Assembly: GCA_930367215.1 (NCBI GenBank)
Contig: OV884059.1
Span: 73,689,393-73,753,392, forward strand
Reading direction: 5' to 3'
DNA from: Pollenia angustigena
Taxonomy: Eukaryota > Arthropoda > Insecta > Diptera > Polleniidae
DNA length: 64,000 nucleotides
Numbering within the stretch: the first letter of the stretch is position 1; each line of letters begins with the position of its first letter. The translations under genes and the position numbers were made by a program. Below the pieces are notes generated by a model. It made no database searches. It was given only the letters and a program-made list of their open reading frames with translations, and had not been told where the DNA came from. Shown here piece by piece: positions 23,397 through 34,675 of the stretch.

Positions 23397-23780
23397 GAAG
23401 CACAGCCGCGAATAACGTTTTAAGTTACAAAATAATAATTTTTTAGTAGAGCAAAAATACGTTTTTTTACAGGCAGCATTATTTGTTTTTAAATATTTTT
23501 TTTTCTATTATTAAAAATAATGATAATAAAAACTTTTATGCAAAAGGCTTTTAAAACATTATTCCGCACTGCAAAACCATTTCGGTTTCATCATTTTGTT
23601 AGTAACTTGTAATGTTCATCCACTGGCTGACACTTTGTATGTCATTTTGAAGGTGTTAAGGTGCATAGTTTTGGTTGATTTGATGTTTAAACTTTGTAAG
23701 AGATTAAGGTCAACGGTTATCTGCAAAAAAACAGCTTTTGCAAAATGTGGCGTTTACAACGTTATTCGCGGCTGTGCTTC
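23397..23780. mobile_element. TIR element with GAAGCACAGCCGCGAATAAC ends
   Basis: The 25-bp terminal inverted repeats (with adjoining TT) are nearly perfect. AATT lies at each border (23393-23396, 23781-23784), which could be a 4-bp TSD or part of the palindrome. Length 384 bp; no coding capacity. Confidence 0.75.
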
Positions 23781-23784
23781 AATT

Positions 23785-24304
23785 ATCACTCACAAAAATA
23801 TTACCAATACCATAACATCCTTAAAAATTTTTGTATTAATACAAAATTTGGCGACTATAACCTTATTTTTTTTATCGGGTCCATGATTGCCCATGAGTTT
23901 CTGTGGTAAAGGTTATTATATGGTCGGACTTAACCGACTTATTAATCATATATAACTTAATTTAACCAAATTTGAATAAACTATCATGATTTGTATCAGT
24001 ATAGCCGTATTAAAGGGATTTTTGGGTCGATAATTACAAAATTTGGTTGAGTAATTTTAATATTAAAAACCATAACCTGGACCAAATTTCAATACAGTTA
24101 TCAAATTTTTATAAAGATGATGCAAGTTTTGCCACTTAAGTCATTAAAAAAAGTGAAATGCTCGAATGGAGCATATGGTAAATTGTGGGCCGATCTTCTC
24201 CAAAATTAAATGTGTGATTTCTGCTATACATAATAAAGTTATTCGGTACGTCTAAAGTACAATGGGTTTTACATGCGACCTATGGTAAATTACACTGGTT
24301 TACA
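23785..24304. other. Fly interspersed repeat remnant
   Basis: Contains 'tatggtcggacttaaccgac' and 'ggaccaaatttcaatac' phrases, like the intergenic repeat at 29688 and 41193. No gene seen. Confidence 0.4.
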
Positions 24305-25672
24305 GTCCAAAAATACCAAAAACGCTACATGCCTAGATAAGTTAATTGGGACCTCCTGAACACGAAAAACGCTGTAATTTTTTTCCTAAGTACCGTTTTT
24401 TAGATAACGGTACTTTTGTGTTTTTCGGTGTATGCTCCCACTCAAACCCTTGTGGAGCCCAACCAAAAAGTCCGATCGAAATAAATGGCATATCGTTGGA
24501 AAGGTAATTGAATGTCTTTTGCTTTTTAACTACCAACATTTTAAGCGTGATTTGAAAAAAATCGGATGAAAAATAAAGTTTTTATTAAGGATTTTGTGGA
24601 ACGACAATATTTTCATCTTCATTGCTCACACACTATATTCGGCGTCCATCAGTAGTTAACAAAACACGGAAATTGATATTAATAAGAACTTTATTTTTCA
24701 TTCGATTTTTTTCAAATCACGCTTAAAATGTTGGTAATTAAATATACTATTTGGTTAAAAAATAAAACATTCCAGATCTTTCATGTGCAGTTTTATTCAT
24801 GATTTTTTTTTTTTTTTTGAGTATGAAAATATTGAGTATGAAAATATTGTCGTTCCACAAAATCCTTAATTAAAACTTTATTTGGTAATTAATATACTAT
24901 TTGGTTAAAAAATAAAACATTCCAGATATTTAATATAACGTAGAAAAAAACGAAAAAGAAAATTACAAATTTTGAAAAAAAACATAAAAAATAGGCAAAT
25001 TTTGAACTTTGAGATGCCCCCTAGAGGGAAGCGAACTGACACCAAAGTAGTCCTGTGATAGGTCTTTGGTGGAAGAGACCGGTTCTAGTTTTAACACTTT
25101 CCATGAATAAGACCTATCACTTTTACATGGGGTTGTCATTGGAGGGGGTCAATTGACACCATTTGACCAGTCACAAATCTATTCTCAATGGACGTGTTTA
25201 GTGACAGTTACTTAAATGACGTATTATTTCAATACGATGTAGTATTATTTCAATAAAACAAGTCCTAGAATTAAATTCAAGAGCCAAATTTTAGAAAGTC
25301 CCAAAAAAATGTATCACACCAACGGTGAAGACTGTACTGTAATTCATTACTTTTTCTACCTTTTTGTTCTCCATAAACCAGTTACATGATTGGTTCTCCT
25401 TTCACTGGTCATGAGTTCTTTCTTTTTGTACCTGTTCTATTTTCACAACTCCCAGGACCAGTCTGTGGGACCAATTGACACAAATTTCCCGCAGGGCCAT
25501 TACTCAGCCATTTCTTATCAGATAGAAATTTTCAGCATACACCGAAAAACACAAAAGTGCAGTTATCTAAAAAACGGTACTAAGGAAAAAAAATACAGCG
25601 TTTTTCGTGTTCAGGAGGGCCCAATAAACTTATCTAGGCATGTGGCGTTCTTGGTACTTTTCCAAACTAAAA
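24305..25672. mobile_element. Element with ~130-bp diverged TIRs and nested insertions
   Basis: The left arm at 24305-24440 contains ATGCCTAGATAAGTT, GAACACGAAAAACGCTGTAA and CTTTTGTGTTTTTCGGTGTA. The right arm 25525-25672 is its reverse complement at roughly 85-90% by eye. Inside are a fold-back hairpin (24530-24735, built around AAGCGTGATTTGAAAAAAAT), a direct repeat of 'tactatttggttaaaaaata' at about 24745 and 24894, and the CCCT-type element at 25019-25496. It is likely a non-autonomous DNA transposon used repeatedly as a landing site. Confidence 0.7.
25019..25496. mobile_element. CCCT-type element, intact 478-bp copy, 2-bp TSD CC
   Basis: CCCTAGAGGGAAGC.. to ..TTTCCCGCAGGG, the uninterrupted counterpart of 15546-20688. 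The border dinucleotide is CC on both sides (25017-25018, 25497-25498). Contains GGACCAGTC-type words near its right end, as in the CCCTGC family at 38514. Confidence 0.8.
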
Positions 25673-25929
25673 ATTTTTAAAGCAGTGTTATAGACCGATC
25701 ACCGTAGTGTAAAATCTAGTCATAGAAAACGAGTTCTTTTGTTAATAACAATCGGTTCAGTTTGTCACAAATTTTTTTTAATTTCTTTAATAGAAATAGA
25801 AACTTTTGAGGGTGGAGGGGTTCTGAATTAAATGAAGAAAATTAACTCAGCTGAGCGAAGCCGGTGCTTGATATACCATAAAATTAAGAACCCTTATATC
25901 CGCTTTTCTTAAAAAAGAACATTTTAAAT
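25673..25929. other. Unassigned AT-rich intronic DNA
   Basis: No coding or repeat structure supported. Confidence 0.4.
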
Positions 25930-26195
25930 AAATTTTGCCCGCCCCCCACCTAGATTTTATCCTCGCTACGCCCATGTTTTCGTGTACTGTCATCGGGAAT
26001 ATGTATGCCTGCAAAGTTTCATCCATTTGCATTGAGAAAAAGGCGGTCAAAAAAGCATTTTACCAAAATTTTTGTCCCCGCCCTCTCCCCCCTAGATTTT
26101 ATCCTGGCTACGCCCATGTATTCGTGTATTGTCATCGGGAATATGTATGCCTGCAAAGTTTCATCCATTTGCATTGAGTATAAGGCGGTTAAATT
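25930..26195. repeat. Two-unit tandem repeat, period 142 bp
   Basis: TAGATTTTATCCTCGCTACG at 25951 recurs as 'tagattttatcctggctacg' at 26093. It is followed in both units by 'gtcatcgggaatatgtatgc' and 'tttcatccatttgcattgag'. The style (a phrase ending in tttcatccatttgc) resembles satellite-like parts of fly non-autonomous elements. Confidence 0.8.
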
Positions 26196-26245
26196 AACGT
26201 TATAAGATTTGATTTTCCGAAGTGAAGCTAAAGAAAAGGCTTTAA

Positions 26246-26640
26246 GGCAGAATTAGTCTTTACTTTCTGTTTCTGTTCTGTTCCGTGCCGTTCTGTTTCG
26301 AAATTGTAATAGTTACTTTTTCTGTAGCAACTTATCAGCCATTTATGACAAATTTATTAGTTTCGCACCGTCCATTGTTTTATTTCAATCACTTTTATGC
26401 AAATATATTTGAAGAAATTAAATTTTATGAATTCTTAAAAGCAAAAAATAGTTTATTTCAATATAAATATATATTTCTTATTATTTATTTTGCTGTCACT
26501 TACAATAACTTAACAAGTTTTTGATTTTAACAAACAGAACTGCAACAGAACAGAAAAACTAATCAACTTCACAGGTTTTTTAATAACAAAAACCAATCAG
26601 CTGATTCGTAACAGAACAGAAAGTAAAGACTAACTGAGCC
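26246..26640. mobile_element. TIR element with GGCNNNNTTAGTCTTTACTT ends
   Basis: Left GGCAGAATTAGTCTTTACTT and right (reverse complement) GGCTCAGTTAGTCTTTACTT; the match extends into CTGTTCTG words repeated just inside both ends. TTTAA flanks both sides (26241-26245, 26641-26645). Length 395 bp, non-coding. Confidence 0.8.
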
Positions 26641-26658
26641 TTTAAAATACATAGAGTA

Positions 26659-29565
26659 CAGGTAACCCTCCTACAACACGGTAGATAGGTTCCTAGAAAA
26701 CGCCGTGTTGTAGAAAAACGTGTTATATGAGGCTAGGAGACAGTGATAAATATAAATTTTCTTTAAATTCATTGTTTTTATTAGAAATATGTACATACAT
26801 ATTGCTGAATCACTGAAATCTAACTAAATCGTAAAAGGGATGCAAAAATTAGTATTTTTGCACTATTTTGGTACAATTTTAACAACTCAATCATGATAAA
26901 GTTTCAGTTTCATTTTATCGTGTTAAGGTACGGTCACATATGGCAAACAATTGTCAAATTTTGTTTGCCGGCATTTTTAAAAAGTTTGTTAAAACAAATA
27001 AAAATTTTATTTGCAGGTCACACTACGCACATTTATTTGCCCATTTGTGTTTGTTCAAACAGATATTAAATAGATTCAAATAAAAAATGGGAAAACATGT
27101 TTGCCCTGTGTTCACATATAAAAATATTTGCCTAAAAATAAATATTTGAACAAATTGTCAAAAATAAAAATTAAATAAATAAAATTACTTTTTATTAAAA
27201 CTAAAAATTATCATTTTGATGCAAAATATTGAAACTTTTATGGTTTTATGGTATAGAAGAGCGAGAACAATAGTTTTAAAAGTAAAAAAGGATTTACATA
27301 ACAAATAAAGAGATAAATGCAATTTGGCGAAGTAATTTCCAGTCTAATACAACTAAATTAAACTATATTATGAACTTAAGCAATATTTGTTACGGTTTAG
27401 TTACGCAAGCAATAAAGTGTTTTTAGACAGTGGATCTATTGTAAATTATAGACCGATCTTCACGAAATTTAGTTGTATGATTTCTAGGCATATAATTTGA
27501 GTTTGTGCAAAATTTAACGATAAAAGGTGCATTCCGCCAATTTACGTTCGTTCTTGTTACAGAAATATCGATTTTTCGGGAGGTTGTTTCACATTTTAGT
27601 CCATAACGCTTTTCCTACTGAACCAAAAGTGCTAAATTTCAATCCAAACTGCTTAAAAGAACTTGAGTGAACTTGCCACCAAAATTTTTATTTTTCGTCA
27701 GCATCCTTTTATTAATCGATATAACAATGTTCATCCGTCCGGTTAGCTGTCCATGTTAACCTTATTCGCAAAGGACATGTCGCAATTTTTGAGATAGTCG
27801 GGAGTGTTCTAAAATCCGAATTCACTCGAAAGTGGATTAATTCAGCATTTTTTGTGTTCTGCAATTCACCACCACATGTTTTTATTCGTTTTCAATTAGG
27901 GTAGTAAGGGGTTAGTGAAAGTAAAACAAATCGACTTTTATTCTTATATTTGAGAACATTTGAAGCAAAAACAGAATTTTGCGAATATCGCGAATTTTTG
28001 CAAATTTCCACTGATTTCGCAATTTTTACAGAATTTTTGCCATTCCTTGTAGTGTTAGGGACCTTTAATCAACTTTAAGGCTTATTCCAAATATATTAAA
28101 TATTTTCGCGCATTTTCGCAATTTTTAAAATTTTTTGTTTTTCCAACATTTTGTTTTTTAACCCATACATTTTTGGGTTTGCTTCCAACTTTGCAATTTT
28201 TCGTGCTTTTCTGCTAATTAAGCAATTTTTATCGAATTTTTGACATTCCTTAAAATTTTAGGGACTTTTAATCAATTTTATCTATTTTTGCAAATTTTTT
28301 GCAATTTTCGCATATCTTTGTAGCGTTTTTCGGCAATCGTCGCCATTATTAAGATAGCCCCACCGTGGTCACCTATTTTACAGGGCACTATCAAAGAAAA
28401 CATCATCAATTTTTTTCCTGCACAAGAACTTCGAATACACAAAAACATGCGGATTTCAGAACACCAATTTCTGAATTATGCGGATTCCAAAAACACACCT
28501 GATAGTAATGAAATGTTGTTTTTATTGTCATAAGAGGTGGAAAGAACCTGTCAATAATTTCATATAGCCCCCATAAAAACTTATTTCTGGAGAAGAGTCA
28601 TTGTGCCCAACGACAATCTATTATCACCTTACCAAATGTTACTGTAATCGATCCATATTTTACCATAGCTCTTATACAAATACCACTTCTGTAAATAGCT
28701 TTTAATGTCATAATAATCTTATAAATGTCGGTTTTGGCAATAATTTCTATAATAGCTTGTATGTCGTGTAAAAATTTCGTCTTGTTAGGCCGAGAATTGG
28801 TTCTAGGTCACTTGCTACAATCACTTCAAGACGAAAATAAATCTCATAAAGGTGTCTATATCGGTATATTTTTTGGCGCTAATATGTTTTATATAAAACT
28901 TAAATTCATTATATAATTTTATTTTGGCGGGTCTCTGATTGTCCAATGCCCCAAACTGGTACACTCTCAAAAATTTATCTATTCATATAGATACGCCATG
29001 CTTGCAATTCATAATTCGTAACATAGGCTCATAGAAATTACCCATTTACTTAAGAAAAATGTATTTTGTAACATCTTGAATCCTATTTACCGCGCAACTC
29101 TTTGCTAAAAAGAGAACACAGGAAAAAATTTTTACATAAATAAGTTTTTTCGTCATTAAAAACTTATTAAATTTTGTTAATTTTTTCAATTTTATTCAAT
29201 AATTTTTATTTTAAAGCTTTTTATTTGCCGCTGTTTGTTCTTACAAAATTTTTGTAAGAACAAATATTTATTTGCCTAAAAACAAGGAAAATATTTGACG
29301 TTAAATGGTCACATTAGGAGCATTTTTGTTTGCTAGCAAATAATTTTGTTTGCCCAAAATCAGCTGTTTTTCTGTTTGCCCCTCAAAAATATTTTGTGGT
29401 CAGATTAGGGCAAACAAATATTTGATATTTTTTGACAAATGTTTGCCATATGTGAACGTACCTTTAGAATGAAACCGTGTTGTAGATGAGGAGATTTCCG
29501 CAAATTATTTTTCGTGTAAGATCGAAATCGTTTTGTAGGAAGCCGTCTTGTAGGAGGGTTACCTG
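26659..29565. mobile_element. Tigger/pogo-like element with a large nested insertion, TSD TA
   Basis: CAGGTAACCCTCCTACAA at the left and the same sequence in reverse complement at the right, each bordered by TA (26657-26658, 29566-29567). CAG..ACCCT..ACAACACGG ends with TA duplications are the hallmark of pogo/Tigger elements. Subtracting the nested 26936-29463 element leaves about 376 bp with no transposase, so this was a MITE that was later split. Confidence 0.8.
26936..29463. mobile_element. 2.5-kb TIR element nested in the Tigger-like MITE, TSD TTA
   Basis: The ends are AGGTACGGTCACATATGGCA and (reverse complement) AGGTACGTTCACATATGGCA, flanked by TTA (26933-26935, 29464-29466). CAAATATTTG and TTTGCC words recur inside both ends. 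The interior holds fly repeat text ('gaccgatcttcacgaaattt') and a second inverted pair around GTGTTCTGAAATCCGC (27800-28500). No ORF above 65 codons and no transposase resemblance. Confidence 0.8.
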
Positions 29566-29687
29566 TATATAAACTATTACCACATGTATGCTCATAACTC
29601 TATATTAAACAAAAGATTTATTATAATATAATTTTTTAACTTTAATAACTGAAAGCTTGAAGCGTTCCCTATAAAATATTATATGTA

Positions 29688-30503
29688 AAAACAAGTAAGA
29701 AAGTATAGTCGGTCAAGCCCGACCATATGATACCCTACACCACAGTATTAAAAACACATCATGCTTATATGTCTATAAAAATATGGATTTATCTATGTTT
29801 ATAAACGTCATTAAAATCGGTTTGAAAGTTTGTGAGAGGCAGAAATTGCGCCCAACCTCCCCTTGTGGTCCTATTTTTGAAAATCTGTGTAGCTTATGTG
29901 TCCATATAGATATGGATCTATCTATGTTTTAAATTTCATTGAAATATGTTTGAGAGGCGGAAATTGCCCCTATCTCCCCTCGAAGTCCTATTTTTAAAAA
30001 AATTCATCCCTTTTTTAAGCGTTACACACATCAGCACAAATGCATAATACCCTCTCCACTATTGTGGTATATCGGTAACATTTTGAAATTAGAGCCATTT
30101 TGATAAAATGCATTAGTAAATTAAAAATTTTTTTTTAATTGGTTTTTAATGGGTTAATAATTCGGCATGTTTTATATATATCATGTGAAAGTTATTTGAA
30201 ACACCCTTCAGCGATACCCATACTGATGTGATCCAATTTATACTTCAAGAAATATTGGTTATACAAACAAGTTTTTTATGCAAACATACCTATGTTTTTT
30301 ACTAGCAATATTTTTGACTACTAGACCACAGAAGCAGTGTTGTTGTAGAGTTGACCTCACCTTCTATTCAATTCGCCTTGCTCGTATGTATACAGATATT
30401 GCAATGAATGTCCTATATGAATTTTATCCTCACATCATACTTTTGTTTGTCGGGTCAAAGATTGCCCATCAGGCTTGACTGACTATACCTTCTTACTTGT
30501 TTT
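29688..30503. mobile_element. TIR element AAAACAAGTAAGAARGTATA, TSD TA
   Basis: Left end AAAACAAGTAAGAAAGTATA and right end, reversed, AAAACAAGTAAGAAGGTATA, with TA on both sides (29686-29687, 30504-30505). The interior carries the fly phrases GTCGGTCAAGCCCGACC and ATGATACCCTACACC. A longer relative starts at 41193. A Tc1/mariner-like origin is suggested by the TA duplication only. Confidence 0.75.
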
Positions 30504-30561
30504 TATTAGTAAACAAGCATATATCAGATTATTTTCTATTCATGTTTTTTTTATTTTTTAG

Positions 30562-30743
30562 TCCGAAACGTGCCCTGGCTTAATACCTCTTACTCGCAGA
30601 TATTTACAAACACTTAACTTGGATAATGAAACGAAGTGCGTTTTGGAAAAATATATAAACTTCGTAGAGAAGAGAGCAACTGGTGAGATTCTTACTAATG
30701 CCATGTGGTTAAGAGAACAGGTGCATAATCATCCAGAGTACAA
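30562..30743 (+). CDS. Gclc: Gclc, second coding exon
   Basis: After a TTTATTTTTTAG acceptor, the frame reads SETCPGLIPLTRRYLQTL.. and ends ..REQVHNHPEYK, matching the C-terminal part of animal glutamate-cysteine ligases (PGLIP.., ..KRASGE.., ..ANHPDYK in vertebrate orthologues). It continues phase 0 from the exon ending at 13653 and stops after two bases of a Lys codon at a GTAAGT donor. Length 182 bp. No stop codons in frame. Confidence 0.93.
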
Positions 30744-30809
30744 GTAAGTCTCTGAAATCTTAATTTACTCAATCTAAAAATATTTTAATATTTTTTTCTT
30801 TTTTTACAG

Positions 30810-30924
30810 AAAAGATTCGGTAGTTTCAGAAAGTATAAATTACGATATTCTTAAGAAGATTAAAGAAATACAAGATAGAGAAATTATGAAAACAAATTTA
30901 TTAAATGATAATTTAAATAATTAA
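30810..30924 (+). CDS. Gclc: Gclc, last coding exon
   Basis: Follows a 66-bp intron ending TTTTTTTACAG. The first base completes the split Lys codon. The frame then gives KDSVVSESINYDILKKIKEI and ends ..LNDNLNN with TAA at 30922-30924. The DSVV..(I/M)NY.. motif is the conserved tail of the family. Together the three exons total 1953 bp, about 650 residues. Confidence 0.92.
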
Positions 30925-30945
30925 TCGATTTTACTTTTTTTTATA

Positions 30946-30951
30946 AATAAA
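30946..30951 (+). terminator. Gclc: Poly(A) signal of Gclc
   Basis: AATAAA lies 22 bases after the stop; a second AATAAA is at 30985-30990. The T-rich stretch between them is a plausible cleavage context. Which one is used cannot be told from sequence. Confidence 0.6.
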
Positions 30952-31323
30952 TTCTTTAAATATAAAATGTTATAATTTGAAAAAAATAAATAAGAATACA
31001 TATTAGAAATAATAATTTAAAAGAAATAGTTAATTTGTGTCAGTTTCTTGCAGAATTAGTTGGTGTGTTTTTCATTCGTTTATTAAAACTGTTTAAACAT
31101 CTGTTAATTGAACGAACCCCGAACCCCCGAACGAATCTGCAATTGTTAATATACATACCAGGGTTGATAAAGTTGGTACAATTGTACTTTTTATGGTACA
31201 ATTCAAGACCAAAAAGTACGCTGGTACCCCCGTGACTCATTTGGTACCATTTCCAATATTTTCAAACCTACATATTATAATTGATATAAAATGGCAGCTC
31301 TTATTCACTGTCCAATGAATATA

Positions 31324-31494
31324 AGCGGAGTTTAGTGTTTGGTGCAAATAGTCTTGCGAAAATGAAAAATGTCGTATCTTTTTTATGAAATCTAAGGGAA
31401 ACTCTATTTTTTGTTGTTGAATTTAACAAAACAGCTATAATATTTTGCATTTGCTCTTTTGTAAGACCATTTGCACCAAACGCTGAACTCCGCT
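31324..31494. mobile_element. MITE with AGCGGAGTTYAGYGTTTGGT ends
   Basis: A 171-bp inverted-repeat element; the two arms match for about 40 bp through TTTGGTGCAAAT. The CCATTTGCACCAAA end is also echoed at 22450, inside the Gclc intron. Confidence 0.75.
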
Positions 31495-31560
31495 ACTGTG
31501 AAAAGATTTTTGCACTTGTTCATTGAAATATTGCTTATGCCATATTCTAAATTTAAATTT

Positions 31561-31986
31561 ACCCAGCGGTAAATATTGAAAGGACCGCAAGTGGCAGGCC
31601 TTTTTGAAGGCCTCTATACTCCTTTCTAAAAGATTCACTTCGCATGATATCCTGCCTTCAGAAGTATGCCTTCTAGAAGGTATAAACTTCTTTTTAAAAC
31701 ACCTTCTGAAATATTAAGTACACATTCGCTACTCCCTTCTTTGAGAAGGGAGAAGGGAAGGTGTTCAGTTTTATTTACTTTTTATTTTTAGTGACCTTCC
31801 TTACTCCCTTCTTTGGGAAGGGATCGAAGTTGTTTTTAAAGGAAGTGTGGAAGGCCTTGCGCCCAATGACAACCTGTGTAAAAAATAAATAAGTATGGAA
31901 TGCGGCGAGAAGGGCTTCTCACTGCTTGTGACTGCTAAATAAGGCCTTCTATTAGGCCTCTTTACTCATTCTAGTTACCGCTGGGT
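31561..31986. mobile_element. ACCCAGCGGTAA TIR element rich in AGAAGG words
   Basis: ACCCAGCGGTAA at both ends in inverted orientation. Between them the word AGAAGG/CCTTCT and its variants occur more than a dozen times on both strands, an extreme density for AT-rich DNA. Non-coding, 426 bp. TSD not resolved. Confidence 0.7.
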
Positions 31987-32400
31987 AGTATCAGCGGCAT
32001 CATATAAGCGTGCATTTTCTGATGATATTGACAAGTTTTTAAAAGATATAGGAAACTACTTCTGCAAAAGTTCTAAATAGTAGAAGAGACGAATTCCTCT
32101 CAATTCAAGATTATTTTGGAACGAACTCATATTAGGTGTGTTCGACAAGATCTCGGGCAAGTTCGGATTAATGAGAGTAAAAAGAAAATTCCTCTCTAAA
32201 TTTGCCGAATTACCTAAAACTGCTGGAACGCAAAAAACATTTTCGCACTTCTTCAAATGCTTCTTACTTGTCACATTAAGATCTATTTAAGTGATTTTAG
32301 ACGCTTAAAAGTAATAACATTATTAAACCAAAACATTTGCATCATTGTAATTTTTTATATTTTGTTTTTTTATATTAAATATTAAGTGAAATAAATATGT

Positions 32401-32915
32401 AGGGCGATTCTGTTGTGACGGGTGCAACATTTAGACGCTTTTAACGTCTTTTACTAATAGAAAGAAACACATTTGCAATTAAGTTATTTCTAGAAGGGGT
32501 AACATTTTGTTGTATACTATTGTTATATATTTACAAGAATTTATATGAAACAATCAAATAGCCACGAGAGAGCTTTAAAGTGCATGACGGGTGCAACCAA
32601 ATTGGCCAACTTTCGTAAGATCATATCACAAAAACACAAAACTCTGTTAATTTTTAAACTTTTATTGTATTTTTTTTTTTTTATTGTGAAAGTTGAGATA
32701 TCATGACGGGTTCAACATGCAATGAATTTTCTGTTCGCGCCAAATCTATGAATCTTAATGCTTCGAAGTGCACAACAAATTTATATTAAGGCTTACGTCT
32801 AAAAAATTACATTATTATAAAATATAGATATTTTACTTTAAGTTGGCATCAAAAAAGTATCAAATAGTGTGATTTGAAAATTGATGTTAAAAGTTGTCTA
32901 GAATAGAATCGCCCT
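32401..32915. mobile_element. AGGGCGATTCT TIR element with GACGGGTGCAAC repeats
   Basis: The outer 11 bp are perfect inverted repeats. GACGGGTGCAAC (or GACGGGTTCAAC) appears at about 32418, 32586 and 32704 in the same orientation, spaced 118-168 bp. 515 bp, non-coding. Confidence 0.7.
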
Positions 32916-33077
32916 GTATGCAATAACGTTTTTACCACTTTAATTTTTTTACAAAAATCTGAAATTTGGTTTTCTAATATGTTTTTTAATTAAAACTAAA
33001 CTCTTTATTTTGCTTGTAAATTTCCTGAATTATTTATCAGTTCATATGTAAACACAAACAGCTGATTGTTTTGTCTT

Positions 33078-33200
33078 GTCCGAACTTACCCAAAGAAAAA
33101 GTTCGTGCAAATGTGTACAGGAAATGAAAAAAATTACTCTCTTAATTGCACAAAAATTGTTATGTGGAACGCTTTTGGGTAACTTTGCGCAAGTTCGGAC
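33078..33200. mobile_element. Short MITE with GTCCGAACTT ends
   Basis: GTCCGAACTTACCCAAAG at the left; the right end in reverse complement reads GTCCGAACTTGCGCAAAGTT, which then gives ACCCAAA, an imperfect 25-bp inverted repeat. A GGCAAGTTCGGA fragment at 32157 may be a relative. Confidence 0.55.
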
Positions 33201-33632
33201 TGTTACGTTATACTAGAAACACAACTGGGACGAACGACGAATTATTCGCAACGAATATTCGTCCCCAGAAATAAAACACATTGTTGTATATGAAAGTACA
33301 CACAATCATTGCGTAGACCAAAATTCGTCGTGCGTAACGAACTCTGCAATAGGTTTATTTCAATTTCTTAAACAGACGAACGACGAATAAATTGGGAAAC
33401 AAACAGCGCAGCAAGATAGCAAAGTTCAAGATTTATTAAAAATCGTGAAATCTGTAAAGAATTACAGGGACAATTCGCTTCTATTGCGAACTTGGCTAAA
33501 ATTCGCGAAAAAATTGCGAAATTTTAAACAAACACTTAAATTTATTAGAAATCGCTAAATGAGTGAAAAAAGGAAACAAAATGTCGAAAAATAACAAAAA
33601 AAAAATATTTGCAAAAATTCGCAAGATATATA

Positions 33633-33977
33633 TTCAAGATATATCGTTATTTTAAAAATGTAAGAGGTTGCACAGCATATATTCGCGTAACTCAAAAACG
33701 GCTTAGTTTATTGAAATAACTAAAAAAAACGAAATTCGGCAATAAATAATAAAGTGGGGCTGGTCATACATTTGACCCATCTAGGAGCATCCTACGCGTT
33801 GTATGGTACAGCGCGTAGGATGCTCCTAGATGGGTCAAATGTATGACCAGCCCCACTTTGTTATTTATTGCCGAATTTCGGTTGTTTTAGTTATTTCAAT
33901 AAACTAAGCCGTTTTTGAGTTACGCGAATATATGCTGTGCAACCTCTTACATTTTTAAAATAACGATATATCTTGAA
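33633..33977. repeat. Near-perfect 345-bp palindrome
   Basis: Left arm 33633-33798 and right arm 33812-33977 are reverse complements with about three mismatches in 163 positions, around a 13-base spacer (TTGTATGGTACAG). Arm landmarks are TTCAAGATATATCG at the outer end and GGATGCTCCTAGATGGG near the centre. No coding content and no obvious TSD. It could be a fold-back MITE or a hairpin-RNA locus. Confidence 0.95.
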
Positions 33978-34675
33978 AACAAGAGCTAACCTTAAAAAAC
34001 GGTTAGCACCACTGGATTCAGCGTTCCCAATTAGGGTAAAATGCCAGGTGCGCGGCTGGTCTGTTGTTTCCAACTAGCACAGTATACTTATTCCTCAAAA
34101 TTACAATATTAAAATTCTATTTTAATATTATTTTTTTAAGGGTTGCGAAAGGAAAAAAAATCATATCTTAAAAAAGAAAAAAAACACCTCCTTCAAAGTT
34201 TCAGGATTTTTAAAGAACAGTTTGAGGTATTATACAAAAAAAAAATCAGCCAAATAAAAAAATAGGTTTTTGACTTAGTCCGTTTTTTAAATTTAACATT
34301 TTGCAGATATTACATTTTTCAAAAAAAATTGTTTTTTTCAATTTATGGTTTGTAGCCCCAAGTATTCTCTTTAAAATGACATCAAAATCATCTTCGTATG
34401 ACATAACTTTCGAAAAACAAATTTTAAAAATTGTTTTCGTTCAAATATGTTCCAAATAAGATAAAAGGAACCTTCTCACCAAATTTTATTAAAATCGGAA
34501 GGGGTCGTGTCCCACTCTTGGTCGTTTTGACATGGAATTACCCATATAAATACTTATAAATTAATTAGTTTAAAGATAAAAAGATTATTATTCAAAAGTG
34601 ATGTGAAATTGAAGAATTAAAATGCAGAATCTTCGTCTAAATACACGAAAAATGTGATAAATAACAATATAAAAG

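Larger units (their letters stand above)
13654..30561 (+). other. Gclc: 16.9-kb Gclc intron loaded with transposons
   Basis: Bounded by GTAAGG at 13654 and a TTTTTTTATTTTTTAG acceptor at 30561, joining codon-phase 0 to 0. It holds a full-length LINE in the sense orientation, two CCCT-type elements, a Tigger-like element with a large nested insert, and many hairpin elements. No host exon was recognised inside it. Confidence 0.9.

Noticed and set aside
30562..30743. Second Gclc exon as part of a different gene or a processed pseudogene
   Set aside because: Phase, splice sites and protein order all join it to the exon ending at 13653 despite the long intron.
34080..34560. Possible additional element between the palindrome and the second LINE
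   Set aside because: Contains common insect repeat phrases ('gacatggaattaccc') but no paired ends or TSD could be identified.
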